A DNA stretch of 64,000 nucleotides from Myotis daubentonii (GCF_963259705.1 NC_081842.1:184392349-184456348), one strand, 5' to 3'. Positions 1 to 12,749 are shown, counted from the stretch's first letter. The notes: a model not told the origin generated them from the sequence alone. Numbers and translations: made by a program.

Positions 1-394
1 ATTATGTTCCATAAAGACAGGTTAATAACTCTTCCTGCCTCTTTTTCTAAAGTTTACACATTCAATTTATCTCTAGAATTCACATCTCTAGCACCTACCT
101 CTCCTCTTACATTTTCAAGTTCTCTTTCCATTCTCTGTGCCAGTAGGTTCCAAATTTTGTTTGGCTGTGATCCACATAAATACAATTTATAGCTCACAAA
201 TACATGTAATGTGTACATATACATATATATATATACATACTGATATTTCCTTTCTGTTATATTTTACTACTTTAAAAGTGCTGATCCTGGCCCACCAAAT
301 AGGATTCACAATCCACTAAAGAAGTGCTACGCAGTATGAAAAACAATGGGCTACTTCAATGTCCTACAAAGCTATTGCTTTTCAGTATCTCTCA

Positions 395-575
395 GTATAA
401 AGGCTAAGAAGGTTGGCTCTGATGCCTAGCTTTGTCCTTATCCATTCTCATCTATAATCTGAGGATGATAATATTACCTATGGGGATGATGACAGTACCA
501 AGATCTTATAAGATCGTTGTGGGGTTTAAATGAGATAATTAATCCCTACAATATTTACCACAGTGCCTGGCATAC
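395..575 (+). repeat. MIR SINE, old
   Basis: The run from the leaving-tail part (counting of dilute 'GATGATAATA' type sequence) to the 'CAGTGCCTGGCATA' end resembles the core and 3' part of a mammalian-wide interspersed repeat. It is diverged and has no visible target duplication. Confidence 0.6.
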
Positions 576-1863
576 ACTAAAATATCAATATATTATTATC
601 CCACACAGCCTTAAGAGAAAATAAGCTCTATTAATAAATCTAATAAATGATTAGCCAGAGAAAATGAGTAGGGAAGGCATTACTGCTAAATTCTAATTTC
701 TAATAATATCTGGCTTATATAAGCAATATAAGTGTTCAGAAGAAAAAACAATATCCATCCAGTATGTAAAATACTTAACATTTTCAGGATTCTATTCACA
801 TATTCTATATTACACATATTTGAAGCTGACTTTAAGACAAGTTTCCAAAACTACACCTTGCCATTCCTGATCCACTGGTTAGGAATCTGTTCTCTTAGTA
901 ACATTTTCTCCTCCTTTAAGACATACAACTATTATGAATAAATTACGGTTTGCAAAAATAAGTGGTTATTTGTCTTTTTTTTTTTTGTAAAAGAAGTAAA
1001 AATAAAATTAGCCTGTATAATCAGGAAAGCCTCCTTTTCTTTGAAAGTTCTTGTGAAATGAAAACATTATGCAAAAACAGTATTTACAAGATTAAATGCT
1101 GAGTAACTACTCAAAATCTATGCAGCCTCAATATGCATCAGGTATTATGTTGGAGGTCTGAGTAATGATAAGATAGACCATAATCTCAAGTAATTTAGTC
1201 TCCTAAAAAGTACAATCACTTGGTTGGGTGGTACCCTGTTTAGTAAGGGATTATCTTCACCCATTCTAATAGCCTCTAGTATCTGCTTATTAGACTCCTA
1301 TTCATTCTTCTGGGCTATGCTAACATGTCACCTTATTCATGCATGTTGCTCATGATAAGAGGATCTGCCCTGTCCTTTCTTAAATTTATTCAAATATTCA
1401 AATATTTCAATACTCAGGTAACATGTAAATACATGCCATATGCCAGGCACTGTCGCAAGCATGTCAACCGTGCAGCATGCCTACTTTATTTAAATGAGGC
1501 ATGCAGCCCGTCCGCCATAAGTTTGACATGCTTGGTCTAATGCATTAGAGGCAAAATGTTGAGCAATAGTTTATAGGTCTAGTCCAGCCATAATTAGGGT
1601 CCAAATCTATCTTTCCTATCATAATTCCCAACATAGTCCTCCATGAACCACTACATTTCAGTTACATTAAACTTACTACTCAGATGACTCAAGTCCCAAC
1701 CTTTGCTCAAGGTGTTCCTTCAGCTAAAATGCCTGAGTCTTGTTTCTGTGTAAATAAGAAAAGCTAACTATTGAGCACTTAATTTGTGTCAGCACAGTCT
1801 GATACGTCTAAATATTTAACATGTATTAACTAATTAAGTCATCACAACCAGTACATGAGATAG

Positions 1864-1902
<39 letters not shown>
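1864..1902. repeat. (ATT)n microsatellite
   Basis: About 13 ATT units. A Helitron is inserted in it: TTA-repeat sequence continues on the far side of the element at 2071. Confidence 0.95.
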
Positions 1903-1903
<1 letters not shown>

Positions 1904-2070
1904 TAGAGGCCCAGTGCATGAAATGTGTACACTGCTAGGGTCCCTAGCTGCTGCAGGCTGCTGGCTAGGTACTCCCTCCCTTCCCCCGGCCAGCCCCGCC
2001 CCCTGGTCGAACTCCCAGACAAATCCCAGTTGAGGGGACAATTTGCATACTATGCTTTTATTATATAGGA
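1903..2070 (-). mobile_element. Helitron, short non-autonomous (HeliBat type)
   Basis: On the plus strand the element begins CTAGAGGCCCAGTGCA and ends CTTTTATTATATAGGA. Read on the minus strand this is a 5' TC terminus and a 3' CTAG terminus, as expected of Helitrons. It sits between A and T of an ATT repeat with no target duplication. It is 168 bp long and non-coding. The 3' terminal hairpin is degenerate. Confidence 0.9.
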
Positions 2071-2284
2071 TTATTATCCAGATGATAAAAACAGAAAAGT
2101 TTAGTACTTTGCAATGACATTGTACCTAGAAAGCAGCAAATATAAATGGAGTGCCAAGGCTTCAAGCAATCCTAGAACTGTTAATAAGCCTCATCCCATG
2201 CACTTATTCTAGACAAAGTCCTTCTTACAAGATAACAATATAAACCTTTTCACACACTTTGGAGACATATGAAATAGAAAGAAC

Positions 2285-2475
2285 AAGAGCCAAAATTTCT
2301 AGTCAGAAAACTTGGGTTCAAGTCCCAGTTACACTTTTGTGTGACCTCAGGAGGGCAGTATTTAATACCTCTGAGTTGTATGCACAAATTTTAAAAAGAA
2401 TGAATATCAGCAACTAACTCAAAGGTCTACTGTGAAAATCAGGTGAAATAAGATATGTAACACTGGGTGAGGTCA
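2285..2475 (+). repeat. MIR SINE, old
   Basis: The sequence 'gggttcaagtcccagttaca' followed by 'gtgtgacctcagg' and 'tctgagtt' matches the tRNA-derived and core parts of MIR in order. It is diverged. Confidence 0.65.
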
Positions 2476-3284
2476 AGGGTCCTTAGGGCTAAATTATTTT
2501 CATGATAATACTAAGACACTCCCTTCATTTTTTCACTTTGTTGACATCTGAACTGATGGTGCAAGAGCAATGGAGGTAGAACAGTGGGCATCTTAGCATA
2601 AATAGAGGCTATGGCACCAAAGATCCATCCAAAGTGCTAGGCAAACCATGGATTTTAACCTAATAGGGTATTTTCATATATAAATTTCACTGTTATAGTT
2701 ACAGATTCTACACTGCAACTAATCTGTAAGAAACTATCACTTGTTGAGTTTTGCTTAAGTATCAGAGAATAATACAATTATCTGAAAAGGCTATTAAAAT
2801 ACTCCTCCCTTTTGTAACTATATATCTGCATGAAACTATAACTTCTTTATATACTTCAACCAAAACAACATAGCACAAAAGACTGAATGCAAGAAACAGT
2901 ACGAGAATCCAGCTGTCTTCTATTAAACCAAACATTTAAAAGGTTTACAAAAATGTTAAAAGATGTCATTCTTCTGTGTGTGTGTTTTTTTCTGTGTGTT
3001 GCTTGCTTGCTTGTTTGGGAAAATGATTATTTCCTCATAAGATGTTATTAGCATAATTAGTTTGTTATTGACATATTGAAGTCAAGATAGGGGAAACTTT
3101 TGTTCTGCCAAGGGCCATTTGGATATTTATAACATCATTCACTTAATATTATTCACTTAATATAAATGTATGTTGCTATGAAAAAACTCCTAGATTTATT
3201 GAATTTCCAGTCCCGCCTACGGTTGCCTTGGCAGGGACAGACCAAATGATTTCACAGGCCTTATACATCCCAGACATTCCCCAC

Positions 3285-3440
3285 CCCTGTTTTAAGTTAA
3301 TAAATAAATAATTTTTTAATCCCTGTTTTCATTTTTAACCTGGTAAATACCAGGTTTAACTCGTTAAACAAAAGCTCTTTGGAGTCCTCAATAAATTTGG
3401 AAAGGGGTCCTGAGACGAAAAAGTTTGAGAACCACTGATG
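3285..3440 (+). repeat. hAT-type DNA transposon remnant
   Basis: It ends in AAGTTTGAGAACCACTG, a typical right terminal inverted repeat of mammalian hAT-Charlie elements. The left terminus was not found, so the start is approximate. Confidence 0.45.
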
Positions 3441-3454
3441 TATATTATATGTGA

Positions 3455-3600
3455 CATCTTATTTGATTACTTATTGATTGCCTCCTCTACTAGAATGAAA
3501 GCTTCTAGAAATCAGAAGATTGTTGGTCTTATTCGTTGTTGTATCTCTAGCACTTAGCAAAGCACCTTGCATGTTTTATAGATAGCCATTATATATTTGT
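3455..3600 (+). repeat. L2 LINE 3' end
   Basis: 'ctactagaatgaaagcttctagaa' followed by 'gtatctctagcacttagcaaagcacc' follows the order of the L2 3' end. It is diverged. Confidence 0.55.
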
Positions 3601-3733
3601 GAGGGGGTACATGATGGGTAGCTAGAGGGATGCTGAATAAAAACCTTCCATTTAGATAATTAAGTGGTTGGAAATGCCGTTGACTATAATTTGTAACCAG
3701 TTCGGACAGCATGAGTGATTAGAGGGTGTTTTT

Positions 3734-3908
3734 GTTCTTTTTAATCCTCACCTGGCATGCTTTTGTTGACTTTAGAGAAAGAAAAACATCAATGTGAGAG
3801 CAAAACATCGATCAGTTGCCTCTTCCATTCGCCCCAACTGGGGATCAAACCTGCGACCTTGTGGTGTGCTCGATGATGCTCCAACCAACTGAGCCACACC
3901 AGCCATGG
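3734..3908 (-). mobile_element. Ves SINE (tRNA-derived)
   Basis: The reverse complement starts with a tRNA-like head (A-box and B-box region 'ggttygatcccc') and runs into a CT-rich tail. Flanking near-direct repeats TAGAGGGTGTTTTT (3720-3733) and TAGAGGGTATTTTT (3909-3922) are the target duplication with one difference. Confidence 0.85.
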
Positions 3909-4390
3909 TAGAGGGTATTTTTAAAAGAAGGTAATAAAGAGGTGTGGAGAGAGAAAAACCAATTCATATGACTCTAAATCTAAAGTAATCTAAACCAATG
4001 TTTTGATGTTCAGAAGATTTAAGAGCCATAGTTTAAATAGACTGCTTATCATAATTAGAAGAGTGATGACATCACATTAGAGAAAGAATGATCTATGCAC
4101 TTTATTATAATATCAATACATCTCTAACACTATAATGCTCTTTTTTTTAACCTTTTTTTACCTTCCCTGGCTCAGCTGCGTACTCCCTGAGGTCTGGGAT
4201 GGAATCTGATGCACAATTTCTTAACTCTCAAAGCTTGGCATGTTCTTAGCAACTAACTGAAACTCGTAATTACCAGATAAATGATAATTTGTCATCTCTT
4301 CAAATGATGAGAGACCTCCTGACCAGCATATACTAAAAACTGATCCCCAACCCATCATATTCCCCATATTCATTTCTCCTCTGTACTTAC

Positions 4391-4432
4391 CCCCCCCCCC
4401 CCCCCACACACACACACATACACATACACTTT
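4391..4432. repeat. Poly-C / (CA)n simple repeat
   Basis: About 14 C followed by CA and CATA units. The C-run length is probably unstable or uncertain in the assembly. Confidence 0.95.
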
Positions 4433-4454
4433 TAAATATACAGTCTGCTGCCAC

Positions 4455-4548
4455 TGGAATCTTTATTTGCTTTATTTATTGATATATCCCAAGCTCCTAG
4501 AATCATGCCAGGCAAACAAGTGCTCAATAAATATTTGTTGAATGAGAA
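4455..4548 (+). repeat. L2/MIR-type 3' end
   Basis: 'atgccaggcaaacaagtgctcaataaatatttgttgaatga' is the shared L2/MIR 3' terminus. Confidence 0.65.
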
Positions 4549-5226
4549 ATACTGATCCGTTGATTTCATTATTCAGTTATGCTTCCATTTTTATATTTGT
4601 AATTTAAAAATAGGTTGGATTTCCTAAGATATCATTGTTTTTGCTTTTAGTATGCCTTAAAGCTGCCATAACGGCCCCCTCAAAGATTTATGAATAGTTT
4701 TAGCTGAAGTCTCCAAAATGTTGAGTAAATATTGACAAAAGTGTTTCTCCCCCACAACTTCCACTTTGACTATCTGAAGCAATACTGAGCTTCTCTTGGA
4801 CAGAGTCAGCAATTCATTGGGCAACTGGTATCTTTGATTCAGTCAAAGCAGACAATGAAAATCAGATGTAGATTAATGGGTTCTTTTCAAGTCATTCTAC
4901 AATCACAAATTTCTAAATCAACTTATTTCTAATCAATGAAAATCCTCACCAAATTTGTATGTAAATGTATCCTAATAATTTTAGTTTCTGCAGAAGATGT
5001 TTCCTAATTACTTTAACTCCATGTTTTGGTAAAGGCGCCACTATTCCTTAATCTTGAATTTAAGAAAAATTAGGATTTCAGTTTGCAATCTTTAGGACCT
5101 ACAATACTGACAGAGGGTAGAAATAGTATGGGGAATAGGATGATTTTAGAGAACTCACCCAGACATCAATAAAAAGGGCAATTTGGCAGAACAGAGACCA
5201 GAAAAGGGAAAGAAGGATACATACAG
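4549..5226. other. Intron, no recognised element
   Basis: AT-rich unique-looking intronic DNA. I see no exon, RNA gene or identifiable repeat. Confidence 0.6.
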
Positions 5227-5756
5227 CCCTGGCCAAGTAGCTCAGTTGGCTATAGGGTCATCCTGATATGCCAAGGTTGTGAGTTTGCCACCCCCTCCGC
5301 CCCCCACCCACCCCACCCCCAGTGTACCCCAGGGTACATATAAGAATCATCCAGTAAATGCATAAATAAGTGGAATAAGAAATAGGTCGGGCCGAAACCG
5401 GTTTGGCTCAGTGGATAGAGCTTCGGCCTGCGGACTGAAAGGTCCCAGGTTCGATTCCGGTCAAGGGCATGTACCTGGGTTGCAGGCACATCCCCAGTAG
5501 GAGATGTGCAGGAGGCAGCTGATCGATGTTTCTCTCTCATCGATGTTTCTAACTCTCTATCTCTCTCCCTTCCTCTCTGTAAAAACTCAATAAAATATAT
5601 ATTAAAAAAATAAAAAATAAATAAATAAAACATAAAATAAAAATTAAAAAAAAAAAAGAAATAGGTCGGTCTCTCTCGCGCTCTCTCTCTCTCTCTCTCC
5701 CCTCCCCCCCCCACTCTTCCTCCCCTCTCCTCTCTCTCAAATCAATTTTTAAAAAA
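5227..5756 (+). mobile_element. Ves-type SINE interrupted by a second SINE
   Basis: The head 'ccctggccaagtagctcagttggct' is a tRNA-like A-box region, and the (CT)n tail resumes after 5669, ending 'aaatcaattttt'. Flanks GATACATACAG (5216-5226) and GATACATATAG (5757-5767) form the outer target duplication. The younger SINE 5391-5655 splits it. Confidence 0.85.
5391..5655 (+). mobile_element. Ves SINE, young, nested
   Basis: Full-length copy: tRNA-like head 'ggctcagtggatagagc', B-box 'ggttcgattcc', the paired 'ctcatcgatgtttct' motif, CT-rich part, then an A-rich tail. The 14-bp target duplication AAGAAATAGGTCGG is perfect (5377-5390 and 5656-5669). The tail is an expanded (AAATA)n run. Confidence 0.95.
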
Positions 5757-7467
5757 GATACATATAGAAACTGTGAAAGTATAATGATCTGGACTATGTC
5801 AGTGACTTAGCAGATAGAGAAAAGGTAATGTAATGGACATTGTGACTCATTTGATGTAGAGACAATGTAAGGGATGCAGATGTAGGGAAAGAGAAGGCTT
5901 CAAATTTGATAAACTGGGTAAGCAGAAGTGCTACTCCACAACATAGAGAATACGGGAGGAAAAACAGATTGGGAGTGGGTGGTTGAAAAACTATAGTTTG
6001 AGTTTAAAGAGACTCAGATTCAATTCTGCAACTTGGCAAACCTGATCTCCTGAAGAACCTTATTATAAAAGGTTTTACTGAGTTTATTAAATAACAGCAT
6101 TAAAATATATGTTGCTAGAAATTACTCCCTTTTCCAGGAGAAGCCAACAGGTAGAACACATTGTTAATGTATTTCTGGGGAAGGGGAGGGAGAGAGGGAT
6201 GGAAGTAGGTAATTTTGAGAAGCTGAAGCCATGTCTTAGTTCAAGAGGAGAACTATAGAACTTCAAAAACACTTTAGCTGATTACCAAGGTTTAGGGTTG
6301 TTCAGAAAGGAAGAATGACGTTGCAGAATCACTCAACTTTTGAATTAAGCAATGAAAGGAAAAAGAGAATAAATTAAAACATGTGAGAAAATTCAGGAAG
6401 AAAACTAAAGCAGGGCAACTAAAATATATATATTTAAGAAAAGAGAATTCTCTACTTTATTTTCTTATCTACCTCCCAGGCAAACAAGGCCAAAATAGAT
6501 GTGGCCCAACATGACAGAATCATATTAATAAGAAATTATAATGATCTATCTATGTTACTTCAAATAAAATACTTAGAGAGTTTCTGAACATAGATTCCTA
6601 AAAGGACTTATTCAGAGTATGTAAGATGTTATTCCTTACATAGTGAAGGTAGAGAAATCCTTTAGACTTTAAAAAAAGTATTAAGTATATCTTCAGGGTA
6701 TAAAGTACAGTAGAGGCACTTCTGCATTATAACCTTACAATAGTCACAGTAAACAACCTTTCTGAAGGCCTCACTCTTTGTCCTCAGTAGATCTCCAAGG
6801 AATTCTGAGAGAGAGAGCATTAACTCCTTGCTTCTTTCTCTATATTTAGCTGTAAGCCCTTAATATAATATCTACACCTTTCTTTAGGAAAGCATATATT
6901 TCCAGACCAAGACTGCAGTATAAACTCAAACATAACCTCAGTAAATTCCACAAGCTTTAACTCTATCTTATAAAACAGCCTAAATCAAGTAAAATGTCAT
7001 TGATTCAGCCCTCCCTACAATGCAGGACTCATATTTGTAATAATTTATACCAAAGCACTATGCTTAAACCAATTCCCTAAGTACAAAGTGTAAATAACAT
7101 TAAAACATTCTTAATGAAAATCATGCTAAAAATATTAGAACAATGTTAATTTAGTTCTAGTGTCTATAATAAAGCTAGAAAATTGCATCTCTTTCCAGAT
7201 TGCCTGTAACTCAGATGTGCTTCCCTCTGTCCACCATGAACTAACCTGTCTGTATTACTAACACTCAACTATACATTACACTTATAGCATGACCTTGATT
7301 TATCTCATTACCTAAAAGTGTAGATTCCTAAAAGGAAAGGACTTAATTTGTCCACGTTCAAAAGTTCTGCAAGATGGCTCAAAAGTTCACTTCAAATAGT
7401 CATTTTCTATACTCCTAGTCTTTCCATTAAAAAATCAGAGTATACCTTGTGCAAATCAGTTATTATT
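5757..7467. other. Intron, no recognised element
   Basis: AT-rich intronic DNA with no confident repeat, exon or RNA gene. Confidence 0.55.
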
Positions 7468-7582
7468 CTGTTTTTTGTTTTAAATACTCACCTGAGGATA
7501 TTTTCTCCAATTATTTCCAGAGAGAAGGGAAGGAAAGGGAATATGGGGGGAAAGGGGAGAGAGAGAAAGAGAAACATTGACG

Positions 7583-7641
<59 letters not shown>

Positions 7642-7764
7642 AATTGGCTGCCTCCTGCACATGCCCCCAGAACCTGCAATTGAGGTACATGCCCATGACC
7701 AGGAATTAAACCCCGACCATTTGGTCTGCATGCTGATACTCTAACCACTGAGCCCCAGCCAGGG
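7468..7764 (-). mobile_element. Ves-type SINE with long (GA)n tract
   Basis: The reverse complement begins 'ccctggctggggctcagtggttagagtatcagcatgcagacc', a tRNA-like head, and contains an expanded CT tract (GA on the plus strand, about 7589-7638). Imperfect target duplication AGTTAYTATT lies at about 7458 and 7765. Two overlapping antisense frames here are only the dinucleotide run. Confidence 0.85.
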
Positions 7765-7769
7765 CAGTT

Positions 7770-7885
7770 ACTATTTTTTGAGCCCTGCTATTTGCCAGGC
7801 ATCATGTTAAGTATTTAAATGCAATCTCTGTAATCTTACAACAATTCTAGAAGTCAGTATTGCCATTCTCATTTTACTGGTGACC
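7770..7885 (-). repeat. MIR/L2-type remnant
   Basis: 'tgccaggcatcatgttaagta' followed by 'cattctcattttactggtgacc' is the antisense MIR core-to-3' order. Confidence 0.55.
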
Positions 7886-8023
7886 CCCTGCTCCACAATT
7901 AGGCTTCTTAGGTAGACAGGACTTCCTCTGCAATGGAGGAATAAAATTGAGAAGATATGTTGGTTTGTTTTCCTTGACAACTTAGGTATGATTTCTCAGC
8001 GGACATATTAAAAGAACTCTGCA

Positions 8024-8190
8024 GCCTTGACCGGGTAGCTCAGTTGGTTGGAACGTCTCCTATACAACAAAAGGTTGCATGTTTGATTCTGGGTTAGGGC
8101 ACATACCAAGATTGCGAGTTCGATCCCCAGTGGAGGAACATACGGGAGGCAACCAATTGGTGTTTCTCTCTCCCTAAAATCCATTTTTAA
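8024..8190 (+). mobile_element. Ves-type SINE
   Basis: tRNA-like head 'ccgggtagctcagttggttgg', B-box-like 'gttcgatcccc', short A-rich end. The 14-bp target duplication AAAAGAACTCTGCA is perfect (8010-8023 and 8191-8204). Confidence 0.93.
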
Positions 8191-8228
8191 AAAAGAACTC
8201 TGCATTCAGAACAGGAATAAAATTAAAT

Positions 8229-8393
8229 GGGAGGGGAGAGAAACAGTGATTGGCTGCCCCCCACCCCGCCTGCAAGTGCCCCCACCAGGGATCAAACCCA
8301 CAACCCAGGCATGTGCCCCCACCAGGAATTGAACCAGTAACCCTTCAGTGCATGCAATGACGCCCCAACCAACTGCGCCACACTGGCCAGGGA
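8229..8393 (-). mobile_element. Ves-type SINE, older
   Basis: The reverse complement runs 'ccctggccagtgtggcgcagttggttgg' to a GA-rich tail. The internal part is duplicated ('gtgcccccaccagg' occurs twice). No clean target duplication. Confidence 0.8.
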
Positions 8394-8814
8394 AGGTTAG
8401 CAGTACATATTTGACTGTCTGTCCTTTAAATCCCTACAAGGAACATTCCTGGGCCAGTCTTCCAAGCCTCCCTCACACTTAGTTAACAGATTGCTCACCT
8501 CATGCTACATGCTATGACTCAATACCAGTCTCTTCTGACCAATGTCCCAATTCCCTTGCCTCCACTGGGTCCCTGCCAAGTGACAACTATAAACTTGGAT
8601 ACACTGAGCACAGGAGAAAGTGTGACAACCAAACCACATAATAGCATGAAAACATTAACTACTAAAAGAATAAGAAGTGTACTGTACTGTTTAGAAGAAA
8701 ACAGCAGTGAAGCTAGATTTGCAAAGAGGCTAAGATACCAGTGTGACTGATATCAGTGTGAAAAAAGAAGTCAGTGTGACTAAAGGTTAACAAGGGACAA
8801 AAACATGAACAAGT

Positions 8815-9245
8815 ATCAGCATGCAATGAAAATAGCATGGGTTTGAATCCAGGCTTGGCCACTTTTTTTAAAAATATATTTTATTTATTTTTTACAGAGA
8901 GGAAGGGAGAGGGATAGAGAGTTAGAAACATCAATGAGAGAGAAACATCGATCAACTGCCTCCTGCACACCCCCAACTGGGGATGTGCCTGCAACCAAGG
9001 TACATGCCCTTGACCGGAATCGAACCTGGAATCCTTCAGTCCGCAGGCTGACAGTCTATCCACTGAGCCAAACCGGTTAGGGCTTGGCCACTTCTTATGC
9101 ATGTTACCTTGGGTTAAAAACTCCTCCCTACCTCAGTTTTATCTATTAAAACAGAAATAAAAATACCTATCTCATAAGATATGTGGGGTACATATAAGGA
9201 TTATGGTGCCTAACACACTAATAGCACCTTCAATAAGTGTTCGCT
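8815..9245 (+). repeat. MIR SINE split by a Ves SINE
   Basis: 'gtttgaatccaggcttggccac' (before) and 'cacttcttatgcatgttaccttgggtt...cctcagttttatc' (after) are consecutive parts of one MIR, interrupted at 8865-9080. Confidence 0.7.
8865..9080 (-). mobile_element. Ves SINE
   Basis: Full-length antisense copy with the tRNA-like head 'ccggtttggctcagtggatag' in reverse complement. Perfect 13-bp target duplication GGCTTGGCCACTT (8852-8864 and 9081-9093) within an older MIR. Confidence 0.95.
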
Positions 9246-9336
9246 TCCTCTTCATCCTACTTCCTTCTTCTATTCATCAGATGCTCCCTTCTGATGAATA
9301 ATGACCTCTCCAGAAAGATTTCCAATCATCCTCTCA

Positions 9337-9432
9337 TATATATATATCTATATATATCTATATATCTCTGTGTATATATATATAGATATATAGAGATATA
9401 TAGATATATAGATATAGACATAGATATATATG
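9337..9432. repeat. (TATAGA)/(TA)n microsatellite
   Basis: Alternating TA and GATA-type units. A 134-codon frame crossing it is an artefact. Confidence 0.95.
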
Positions 9433-10088
9433 TCTCCCATTCACACCCATCCCCACTCAACTTAAATCACCCATATGCAAGGGCTCAAATCAAATCTCTT
9501 TTATATGATCCTCTGATTCCCCCCACTAGGCAGTCACCCAAAGCAGTAGTCCTCATTAAAGCCAGCAACACAACGAAGAGGCAGCTGCTTTATAGATTAT
9601 CTGAATTCGAATTCTTTTTTTCCTGGGTCCTCCAAATTTAATATTAAGAAAGTGTAATAATGAAACACAACTTTGATTTACATACTGGACCAATTGTGGA
9701 ACACATTGACTAAAGCATCATGATCATGAGGATAAATGTTCACAGACTGAACGTAGAATTAATGATGGAGGCTGAAAAGACAAAGATTATGTTGGCCAAA
9801 CTGAGCATTTTCTAAGAGAACTCACCAGCTAATCAGCTGTCTAAAAGTAAAAATAAGGGGGAGTGCAATCTAGGCATTACCAGAAGATAGAGCTTTAACT
9901 CAGGTATATTTAGCCTGGCTGGGATCAGAGAACTACTTGAAATTGAACAACCAGGAAGACTCCTCTAGAATAATGATTTTCAAAATGTGAGATCCTTGAG
10001 GATAGGCACTTTGTTTTGCTCACTACTTTATATTCAGAAACTAACCTAATGACTGGCAAAATAAGCAATTAAATATTTATTGGCAATA
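9433..10088. other. Intron, no recognised element
   Basis: No confident exon or repeat seen. Confidence 0.5.
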
Positions 10089-10142
10089 GGAAGGGAGGGA
10101 GGGAGGGAGGGAGGGAGGGAGGAGAAGTGAAGTGAAGTGAAG
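10089..10142. repeat. (GGGA)n and (GTGAA)n simple repeat
   Basis: Purine-rich tetranucleotide run followed by four GTGAA-type units. Confidence 0.9.
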
Positions 10143-10539
10143 GAAGAAAACAAATGTGATATAAAAGTACACCTTTATCATCAATGGGACACTCAGACTT
10201 TGGCCTGTAAGAGTTTGGTTCATTGTCTATATATTAATTTTTTAAGGAAAAGTAATCAAATGTATGAATACATCTTATGAATAAATATTACATCTAAAAG
10301 GCACACAGTCTACCTTCATGAATATTTTCAGGTACACATTATACTCTAAAGTAGAGAGGTACTTTTCTTTATATATGTTAATTTACTCTTCACACTAACA
10401 TCCATCAAGAAATGTGCTTCCAAATTGGGTAAGAAGATTACTTAACAATATATATTAGCAATTTCTCAGATGGTAGGGTAAATAAATGAGTCTAAGACTA
10501 TTCTCTATTCTCATTCAAAAAGGATATGTGAAAAAAATG

Positions 10540-11120
10540 ATTAGCATACACACCAACAATAACAAAAATAGGCAAAGACATGAACAAGTCATCAAACGAG
10601 AAAAAAGCACATTAAATATATTTTTGAGGAGGAGGGGCATTGGGTTGGCATCCTTTCAAAATTAAAATACTAAGTGCCTAGGAGGGGTGTGAAGCAGAGG
10701 AGAGTAGAAATCAACAATCTCTCTTGAAAGCAACTGGGGAGGATTGTTTCAGAAATATCATTTTTTTAAAAATAACCTGTATAACACAGATGAATGGTTA
10801 AATATAATTATTCATCAAATGAAATATTATGAAACTATTAAAAATCTTAGCACATTTAGTGTTATGGGGAAATGTTCATGACAATGTTTTAAATTGAAAA
10901 TATGAAAACTTTATTTAAATAAAATGGCTCAATTATTAAAAATACACACACACAACTGATGGATCAGAAAGAAATCCACAAACATGTTACAAATAATTAT
11001 CTTTAGGTAGCAGGATTTGAGTGGTTATTGGTATTATCTTTACTAGTATAATACTCTGTATTTTCTCAAATTCTACTAAGCAGGTACTAATTTTTCTACT
11101 TAGAAATTATAGAGAAGGGA
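10540..11120 (+). repeat. Old L1 3' end
   Basis: The order 'aaatgaaatattatgaaactattaaaaat', then 'aacatgttacaaataattatctttaggtagcagg', then 'ctctgtattttctcaaattct' follows the 3' untranslated region of old mammalian L1. It is diverged, with no coding left. Confidence 0.65.
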
Positions 11121-12291
11121 ATGGTAGGATAAAAACATAAATTACTAATAAAAAACATAAAATTAAAAATCCACTCTAATCCTAGCTACTCACTAAGCCA
11201 AGAAGTCCATACTTGGTTAAACTTGGAAAATTATAATTTCAAATGTTCAGGGAGCAAGTTAGGAAGAAGAAAGACATACTAGTGATAACCAGTACTCCTA
11301 TAATACAACATACCCCAATATATGAATTCAGTGGCATTTCCCCACTTAACACCTACTGAAATTATAGCAGCTAGAGATTTAGTTATAGCTAATTATACTT
11401 CCCTTACATGAAGTCTAAATGGTTATTTTTATTTAAGGAGAAGTTATCACATAAATATAAAAAAAAAACTGCAGAGGGAAAATTTTTTAAGTCAATAATC
11501 AACATAAGATAATGGAATCTTTTTAACTAATGATAATGCTGAAATGGTTGTTTTTAAAGCAGAAGACACAAGCAGGCAACCATGGGTTAGTCTAATGACG
11601 AACTGCCTATTGTTCTAAATGATTAATGATGCAGATGTGCCATGCTGAGTTGATTCATGTTAATGCAGTAGGGCAATGCTGCCCTAATATTCTTGATCAA
11701 TATAACCTTTCTGAATTAAATTCTTTCCTTCACCACTGCCTGATTTGTAGTAATTCTACATTTTAATAAATGAGCAAGCTCTAATGGACTGAGTTGAAAA
11801 GGTCAGCTATCAGACCAACCCAAGATGCCCTCCAATAAGACTTCTACAGTTCCTGGAGAGTCTTTTAATTTAAACATTTTTTAATGCTTAAAATGTTGTA
11901 TTTTGTGTTGTGCAACTTGTATTGATTTAAAAGTATATCAAATAAATTTGCAAACAAATTTCATACTTGAAATCATTTTGGAGAACATACTGCTTAAATG
12001 ATGTCTTCAGTCAAGTCCTTTGAAAGTGAAGGTTTGTTTTATGAAGAACTAATCGCATACTTATCTCCTTAATTTTCATCTTTAAAAAATTTAGATTTTT
12101 CACACAACAGGTTTGCTTAAGGGCAACACACCCTTTCTAGACATATAAGGACATAGTATTAGACAATCTCAGATCAAGGCCAGGTCACTTGACTCTCTGT
12201 GTCTCACTTCTATCATATATAAATTGGAAGTAATTCCATCTAATATGTAAGTTGTTACGAGAGTAGAGTGGAATAATATCTTGATATAGAC
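11121..12291. other. Intron, no recognised element
   Basis: AT-rich unique-looking DNA. No exon, RNA gene or confident repeat seen. Confidence 0.5.
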
Positions 12292-12440
12292 CAATGGTTC
12301 TCAAACTTTAGAGTGCATCAGAAATACTAAAGAGGGCCCATTCCCAAAGTTTCTGAGTCAGCAAGTCTGGGTTAGAGATTCTTTCTAACAAGTTCCCAGG
12401 TGATGCTGATCCTACTGGGTTGGGACCACACTTCAAAGAT
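12292..12440 (+). repeat. MER5A-like hAT-Charlie remnant
   Basis: Starts CAATGGTTCTCAAACTTTAG and includes 'gtttctgagtcagcaagtctggg' and 'aacaagttcccaggtgatgctgat', the order of MER5A. Confidence 0.85.
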
Positions 12441-12560
12441 ACGGATCTAGGCAGATCTGGGCAATAATCCACTAATCCTGGGTGCTTTGCTTCTCTGAAC
12501 CTCAGTTTCTCTATTCTAAAACTAGAAATAAAACCACCTCATTGTTGTGGAGTTTAATCT
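12441..12560 (+). repeat. MIR fragment
   Basis: 'tctctgaacctcagtttctctattct' is the MIR core region. Short and diverged. Confidence 0.5.
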
Positions 12561-12749
12561 GGAGATTTAACACATCCATACTCCCATTCACACACCAAAA
12601 ATCTGTATTTCTGGCTTCACTTGAAAAACTTGACAATCTGGGAACATTGGACAAGCATTACCGAAAACCCAAACTGTCTGGAACTAAGTAGCAGCTGCCT
12701 TTTCAAACAGGGCATGGGCTCTCCAAATTGCTAGAGTCTTTATTCAGCT

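Noticed and set aside
5400..5470. tRNA gene at the head of Ves SINEs (also at 8024, 54118, 56994, 62841 and others)
   Set aside because: A- and B-box-like sequences are those of tRNA-derived SINEs. The cloverleaf does not close and each copy has a tail and target duplication.
5250..5740. 154-codon minus-strand frame
   Set aside because: Translation of two nested Ves SINEs and the CT tract; no protein similarity expected.
8502..8750. 82-codon plus-strand frame
   Set aside because: No recognised domain, no splice context and length within chance expectation for AT-rich intron.
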